A stretch of DNA of 8,108 nt from NCBI GenBank assembly GCA_964345975.1, contig CAYFSS010000039.1, forward strand, positions 1 to 8,108, in the 5' to 3' direction. The position numbers and the translations under genes were made by a program. Source of the stretch: CAYFSS01 sp964345975. GTDB taxonomy: Bacteria > Bacillota > Clostridia > Saccharofermentanales > Fastidiosipilaceae. Shown here in pieces: positions 4,979 to 8,108 of the stretch. The number at the start of each line of letters is the position of its first letter. Position 1 is the first letter of the stretch. The notes beneath the pieces are model-generated. The model worked only from the letters and a program-made list of their open reading frames with translations, made no database searches and had not been told where the DNA came from.

Positions 4979-7150
4979 TCAAGGGTTTGCATAAAGATCT
5001 ACTAGGGCTGAGGTTATGAGTTGAACATAAGCTCTGGCACCCGGAATCGTGAGATGCGTCAGATCCGCAATGAAGATCTCAGGTATTCCCTTTGCTTGAT
5101 CGTACCAGTCTACGAGCTTCACGTCAGGTCGATCGTTGACAAAAGTCTTGATGACATTGTTACGACGAGCTTCTGTCGTACCGTCCGGCAAGACAATTGT
5201 GCAGATCATGAGTTGCCGATCGCCAACCAGCTCATAGATGGTTTCCAAATCCGCCCGGTCAATTTCACCATTTGACCCTAGCATTAGGAGGACAGGATCA
5301 TTCAGAGCACCCAGATTAATAAGTTCTTGAATGATTCCCGGACCTTCGCTTAAGAAGCGATTGGATTTGGCATAAACGGTAGAATTCGGCAGGAACACAT
5401 CTGTTGCATAACTGATCCCTACCCCTAAAGAATCTCCAATAATCGTCAGGGGGATATCTCGCACCGCATTATAGTCAGCTTGCGACATCAAGTAATCCCC
5501 ACCCAAATAGAACCATTCCTTGAAATACTGGTACGCATCCGTCTGAGCCGGGTCGGCCAAATATGTCTCAATGAGCGTAGCCTCATCGGTCGTGGCCGGA
5601 TCTAAGGAAGGCGTCGTTTCTGTTTCTGACGTGTGCTCTGACTCAGGTTCAGATTGAGAAATAGATTCGGAACTAGTTTCAGATTCAGAAGACGAGGTGG
5701 AATCATTCTCAGACGTAGATTCGTCACCGGTAGGTTCTTCACTATTTGCAACAAGACCTTGCCCATTAGCACCATCTGTAGGGACTGAGCTATCGGTTAT
5801 GTTCGCCTCTCCGCTAATGGCCGGATTGCCGTTCTCACCATCGCCTCCTACCGTAAGAAGTGCTTCCTGTGCTTCAATACGGCGTTGCAATTCCATCAAT
5901 TCGGTGTCTTCCGGCTGGAAGATGAATAAGGTGACGGAAGAAACAAAGAGCACAATAAAAACGGCTAGATACGCCATTGAGGATGCAACGAGAGAACGAG
6001 ACTGAGGATGACGCTTGTGGAAAGCACGGATAGCCTGTGGAATCCGATAGAAAATCTCTGCGACGATAAAACTTAAAACCAAACAAACGATGGACCGTAA
6101 GAAAAGAGGGATCCGTGTCTTCCCCATTTCATACATGAGAAATACGATGATCGGAGTATGCCAAAGAAAGATTTCATAACTCCGCGAAGCGATCCAGGGA
6201 AAAGGCTTAAAGCGTAAAAAGAGCGCAACTCGCCCTCTATCTTCTTGAACCACAACGACAAGCAATGTGAAAAGGAATGCTGATATCGGAAGTCCATAGG
6301 TAACACCAACTTCGAACTCCATCGGGATGAACATTGAAACGACTAACACAAACAACAAAACTGCCCCGAGCAGTTCTGAAAATGAACCTCTCTGCCCCAG
6401 TACCCGGCGATTTTGTGGTTGCGGGACGGACTCCACATTTAGACCGGTCCATTGTTTGGATGCTTCTGCAGAAGTCTTATCAACTTTAGGTCGATAGACA
6501 GTAGCCAGGGCAGCCAAGCCACCTAAACTAAAGGCATGGAATCTTGCGACTAAACTGTAGTAAGCCGTATCGACTTGACCGGTCAATGCCAGAACAATAA
6601 AAACAACGAGTGAAACAGCGGTAGCCACAAGACAGATCAGAGACCATTTAAGCCGGTCTCGCTCTTGATAGAGTTTGTGAAAGGTTAACGCAAACACAAT
6701 ATAGAACTGGAGCTCTAGTGAAAGCGCCCACATATGCAACAACGGCCTGATATAGCCATGCGTCTCAAAGTAGGACACATTCATTGCGATCTGTACCTGG
6801 TGATTTACCCCAAAGAGACTACTCAGGAGCGCCGAAGGATATCGCGTCAGAAATGATGTATAACCGGGGTTTAAGATCATGATCAAGGTCACGGTTAATA
6901 ACATCAGGAGCAGAGGTGGCAGTAAACGAGCGAGACGACGCACGATCCAAGGTAAAGGCATTCGTGACCGTAGTTGATCATCCTTCATTAAAACTTGACG
7001 TACATTAAGGAAACCGGCCAGCACGAAGAAAAACACAACGCCGAAATAACCTTGCGGAAGAAAGCCGGGATTCAAATGATAAAAGAGCACGGCTAAGCTT
7101 CCAATAGCTCGAAGCCCATCAAAAGATTTGATATGACGTCGCTGTTGCAT
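4979..7150 (-). CDS. OatA-like membrane O-acyltransferase with extracellular SGNH domain
   Basis: This 723-residue protein joins two modules, as in OatA, which O-acetylates peptidoglycan outside the cell. Residues ~8–410 form an acyltransferase-3 membrane domain: IKSFDGLRAIGSLAVLFYH, with the conserved histidine H25, the VVFFFVLAGFL segment, RRLARLLPPL, and about 11 hydrophobic segments, the last at ~388–411. A Ser/Glu/Thr-rich linker (~433–525) follows. Residues ~565–723 form an SGNH esterase/transferase domain with the nucleophile S574 in IIGDSLGVG, a GSNG block at 625–628, and the Asp/His pair D696 and H699 in ADLTHL. The full triad suggests an active enzyme that moves acyl groups across the membrane onto a glycan. 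Peptidoglycan, teichoic acid and exopolysaccharide are all possible substrates, so I withhold the symbol oatA. GGAGGG precedes the ATG with short spacing. It heads the unit that runs through mnmA. Confidence 0.92.
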   Translation of the reverse strand: MQQRRHIKSFDGLRAIGSLAVLFYHLNPGFLPQGYFGVVFFFVLAGFLNVRQVLMKDDQLRSRMPLPWIVRRLARLLPPLLLMLLTVTLIMILNPGYTSFLTRYPSALLSSLFGVNHQVQIAMNVSYFETHGYIRPLLHMWALSLELQFYIVFALTFHKLYQERDRLKWSLICLVATAVSLVVFIVLALTGQVDTAYYSLVARFHAFSLGGLAALATVYRPKVDKTSAEASKQWTGLNVESVPQPQNRRVLGQRGSFSELLGAVLLFVLVVSMFIPMEFEVGVTYGLPISAFLFTLLVVVVQEDRGRVALFLRFKPFPWIASRSYEIFLWHTPIIVFLMYEMGKTRIPLFLRSIVCLVLSFIVAEIFYRIPQAIRAFHKRHPQSRSLVASSMAYLAVFIVLFVSSVTLFIFQPEDTELMELQRRIEAQEALLTVGGDGENGNPAISGEANITDSSVPTDGANGQGLVANSEEPTGDESTSENDSTSSSESETSSESISQSEPESEHTSETETTPSLDPATTDEATLIETYLADPAQTDAYQYFKEWFYLGGDYLMSQADYNAVRDIPLTIIGDSLGVGISYATDVFLPNSTVYAKSNRFLSEGPGIIQELINLGALNDPVLLMLGSNGEIDRADLETIYELVGDRQLMICTIVLPDGTTEARRNNVIKTFVNDRPDVKLVDWYDQAKGIPEIFIADLTHLTIPGARAYVQLITSALVDLYANP

Positions 7151-7152
7151 AT

Positions 7153-7158
7153 CCCTCC
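7153..7158 (-). promoter_or_regulatory. Ribosome binding site of the acyltransferase gene
   Basis: GGAGGG on the minus strand ends two bases before the ATG at 7148–7150, a short spacing. No better start exists nearby, and MQQRRHIKSFDGLRA matches the family N-terminus, so the start stands. Initiation may be somewhat inefficient. Confidence 0.6.
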
Positions 7159-7437
7159 GCCCTCAGGATTTAACCCGGAATAACACTATATATAAAGTCA
7201 TACCGACATATCTTTAGACAGTCACCGCAGTTAACAATAGATTTCTCTACACAATTGTTGTGATGTGTTAACCCGGTTCTATCTTGGAATTTAGGTCTTT
7301 GAATCGATGCCTTAGAAATTCCATGGATCCGATTATCTCACATTAAAGCCATGATGTGCCTTCTATTCTTCATTCATTCTGCATATTACTAAGAATGAAT
7401 TTCTCCAAAGCAAATTTTCCAATTCTTCAGCGATTAA
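7159..7437. other. Upstream region of the acyltransferase–mnmA unit
   Basis: This stretch has no credible gene. It must contain the promoter of the minus-strand unit. The minus strand has TATATA/TATAGT near 7184–7194, about 35–45 bases before the start codon, but no matching TTGACA. A dyad CACAA-TTG-TTGTG lies at 7250–7262, and the nine bases TTAACCCGG occur twice (7170–7178 and 7268–7276). A 9-bp inverted repeat is listed separately. No known riboswitch class is recognisable. Confidence 0.4.
7372..7400. repeat. 9-bp inverted repeat ATTCATTCT/AGAATGAAT
   Basis: The arms 7372–7380 and 7392–7400 are perfectly complementary around an 11-base loop. The stem is AT-rich, and only a short TT(T) follows on the plus strand, so it is at best a weak terminator; an operator is equally possible. 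It lies just before the HTH-like remnant. Confidence 0.35.
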
Positions 7438-7626
7438 GTTAAATCTACCTTGTTAGCGTTCTTTGTTGATGGCCATAGTATGAACCACATTGCAGAAGAA
7501 ACCTATTACACCCCATCAGCAGTTCATAAGCGAATTCATAGAGGTTTAGCCTATCTTCAAGGCGCACTAGAGGCTTATGAAGAACACGAAGAAAAACTGT
7601 TATTTAGTCCTAAAAAACATTCTTGA
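7438..7626 (+). pseudogene. Short HTH-like reading frame, probable regulator remnant
   Basis: The frame is open from 7438 to the TGA at 7624–7626. An ATG at 7480 would give 48 residues starting MNHIAEETYYTPSAVHKRIH. In-frame residues before that ATG (LLAFFVDGHS) also fit a helix. Together the frame resembles the helix-turn-helix at the C-terminus of sigma-70 region 4 or RinA/ArpU-type phage activators: 'FVDGHSMNHIAEE' then 'TPSAVHKRIHRGLAYLQ', comparable to the 'VKSRLHRA' recognition helix of ECF sigma factors. A charged helix and the tail LLFSPKKHS follow. No Shine-Dalgarno site precedes the ATG. The domain seems to begin before any good start, and a stop (7435–7437) cuts it off upstream. 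I read it as the decayed end of a regulator. A genuine small protein using TTG at 7450 is the alternative. Function cannot be stated. Confidence 0.4.
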
Positions 7627-7663
7627 AGAGTTTCTAGTTCCGTTTTAGTTCCACAAACATTAG

Positions 7664-7695
7664 AAAAGCCCGTAATTACAACGAATTACGAGCTT
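7664..7695 (-). terminator. Intrinsic terminator after tRNA-Phe
   Basis: On the minus strand 7684–7695 and 7666–7677 form a 12-bp stem (AAGCTCGTAATT with AATTACGGGCTT, one G·T wobble) around a 6-base loop, followed by a short T-rich tail (complement of 7664–7667). It begins two bases past the tRNA CCA end and would end the tRNA transcript. Confidence 0.8.
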
Positions 7696-7696
7696 A

Positions 7697-7772
7697 TGGT
7701 GCCCTGAGTCGGAATCGAACCAACGACACGCGGATTTTCAATCCGCTGCTCTACCAACTGAGCTATCGGGGC
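7697..7772 (-). tRNA. tRNA-Phe (GAA)
   Basis: The 76-base gene folds as a full cloverleaf. The D-arm is GCTC-AGTTGGTA-GAGC. The anticodon arm is GCGGA-TTGAAAA-TCCGC with anticodon GAA. The T-arm is GTTGG-TTCGATT-CCGAC, and an encoded ACCA end is present. The acceptor stem is GCCCCGA with TCAGGGC, which pairs at six of seven positions and leaves a C5·A68 mismatch. It lies 28 bases after tRNA-Asp on the same strand, with a terminator-like hairpin in between, and has its own terminator downstream. Confidence 0.95.
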
Positions 7773-7796
7773 AAAAAAGCAGTGCTACCACTGCTT
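7773..7796 (-). terminator. Terminator-like hairpin between tRNA-Asp and tRNA-Phe
   Basis: Reading the minus strand, AAGCAGTG (7789–7796) pairs perfectly with CACTGCTT (7777–7784) across the tetraloop GTAG. The run TTTTTT (complement of 7773–7778) follows and ends right against the first base of tRNA-Phe. Stem, loop and T-run all fit an intrinsic terminator. If it works, it attenuates tRNA-Phe relative to tRNA-Asp. It might instead serve as a processing stem. Confidence 0.6.
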
Positions 7797-7800
7797 CTTA

Positions 7801-7877
7801 TGGCGACGCAGAAGGGACTCGAACCCTCGACCTCCAGCGTGACAGGCTGGCATTCTAACCAACTGAACTACTGCGCC
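7801..7877 (-). tRNA. tRNA-Asp (GTC)
   Basis: The 77-base gene folds as a full cloverleaf. The acceptor stem is GGCGCAG with CTGCGTC (one G·T pair). The anticodon arm is CCAGC-CTGTCAC-GCTGG with anticodon GTC. The T-arm is GAGGG-TTCGAGT-CCCTT, followed by discriminator G and an encoded CCA. It is the first gene of the tRNA pair, about 30 bases after the predicted transcription start. Confidence 0.96.
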
Positions 7878-7912
7878 GTAACTATTCATGTGTTGCTCTC
7901 AAGCTACGCCGA

Positions 7913-7943
7913 CTTATACTAACACAAAACGTATTGATGTCAA
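7913..7943 (-). promoter_or_regulatory. Promoter of the tRNA-Asp–tRNA-Phe unit
   Basis: The minus strand has a perfect -35 TTGACA (7938–7943). Downstream is TATAAG (7913–7918) at 19-base spacing, or the overlapping TAGTAT (7916–7921) at 16 bases. This is a strong vegetative sigma promoter, and the predicted start is roughly 30 bases before the mature tRNA-Asp end, as usual for tRNA genes. Confidence 0.75.
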
Positions 7944-8011
7944 GCAAAGTTCGGCTGCCCGAAGGGCGTATCAGCTTCGTTCTCAATCGCTTGGAAACTA
8001 ACTGAATTGGT

Positions 8012-8039
8012 ATTATAAAGCATTTCATGAATCATGCAA
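8012..8039 (-). promoter_or_regulatory. Possible second, upstream tRNA promoter
   Basis: A perfect TATAAT (complement of 8012–8017) has TTGCAT 16 bases upstream. It points toward the tRNA genes and would give a tandem-promoter arrangement. A small GCCC–GGGC hairpin (7957–7967) lies between the two promoters and could instead end a gene beyond the window. AT-rich DNA makes chance matches likely. Confidence 0.35.
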
Positions 8040-8108
8040 GCGGTGTCAGATAATTCTCATTAATCCAAAGTGCATACAGTCAATGTGTATCCCAAACAGA
8101 CAAGTCCA

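Noticed and set aside
5697..6005. Plus-strand 102-residue frame inside the acyltransferase gene
   Set aside because: It is antisense to the low-complexity linker, and its Ser-rich composition comes from the complementary codon bias.
7184..7194. TATATA/TATAGT as the promoter of the acyltransferase unit
   Set aside because: It is at a plausible distance, but no -35-like hexamer lies 16–18 bases upstream, so I did not call a promoter.
7170..7276. Nine-base direct repeat TTAACCCGG at 7170–7178 and 7268–7276
   Set aside because: It is too short to separate from chance, and there is no inverted symmetry or regular spacing.
1..8108. CRISPR arrays, insertion sequences, toxin–antitoxin or defence systems
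   Set aside because: There are no regularly spaced repeats, no transposase-like frames and no paired small genes with recognisable toxin or antitoxin motifs in the window.

Overview
The window reads as chromosomal DNA from a Bacillota (Firmicutes) bacterium. The class I fructose-bisphosphate aldolase is of the staphylococcal Fda type. There is a YusI-like member of the Spx/ArsC superfamily, an OatA-like fused acyltransferase/SGNH protein, a cysteine desulfurase–MnmA pair as in Bacillus (YrvO–MnmA), strong AGGAGG-type ribosome sites and CCA-encoding tRNA genes. I cannot fix the genus. All calls are from reading the sequence; no search was run.

Layout. (1) 54–528, minus: the C-terminal third of a sugar ABC-transporter permease with its own intrinsic terminator. 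Its 5' part is missing, and the break coincides with a 10-bp perfect inverted repeat. (2) 572–1453, minus: fda, encoding a metal-independent glycolytic aldolase. (3) 1454–1811: a regulatory interval with two palindromes and a TATAAT box. (4) 1812–2165, plus: a CxxC protein of the Spx/ArsC superfamily, whose stop codon directly abuts that of the convergent gene. (5) 2166–7150, minus: a compact four-gene unit, read as oatA-like acyltransferase, DsbA/FrnE-like thiol oxidoreductase, cysteine desulfurase, mnmA. The last three overlap or nearly overlap. (6) 7151–7663: mostly non-coding, with one short HTH-like reading frame on the plus strand that looks like a gene remnant. (7) 7664–8039, minus: a tRNA-Asp(GUC)–tRNA-Phe(GAA) pair with a strong promoter, a final terminator, and a terminator-like hairpin between the two tRNAs.

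How the genes fit together. The desulfurase and MnmA form an understood pathway: cysteine sulfur is passed as persulfide to MnmA, which thiolates U34 of the Lys, Glu and Gln tRNAs. The upstream thiol oxidoreductase may act in the same redox or persulfide environment, but that is inference. The acyltransferase at the head of the unit belongs to cell-envelope modification and may be linked only by a shared promoter.

I did not find a clearly novel defence, mobile or RNA system. The points most worth a second look are the hairpin between the tRNAs, the truncated permease with its inverted repeat, the zero-gap convergent ends at 2165/2166, and the HTH-like remnant at 7438–7626.
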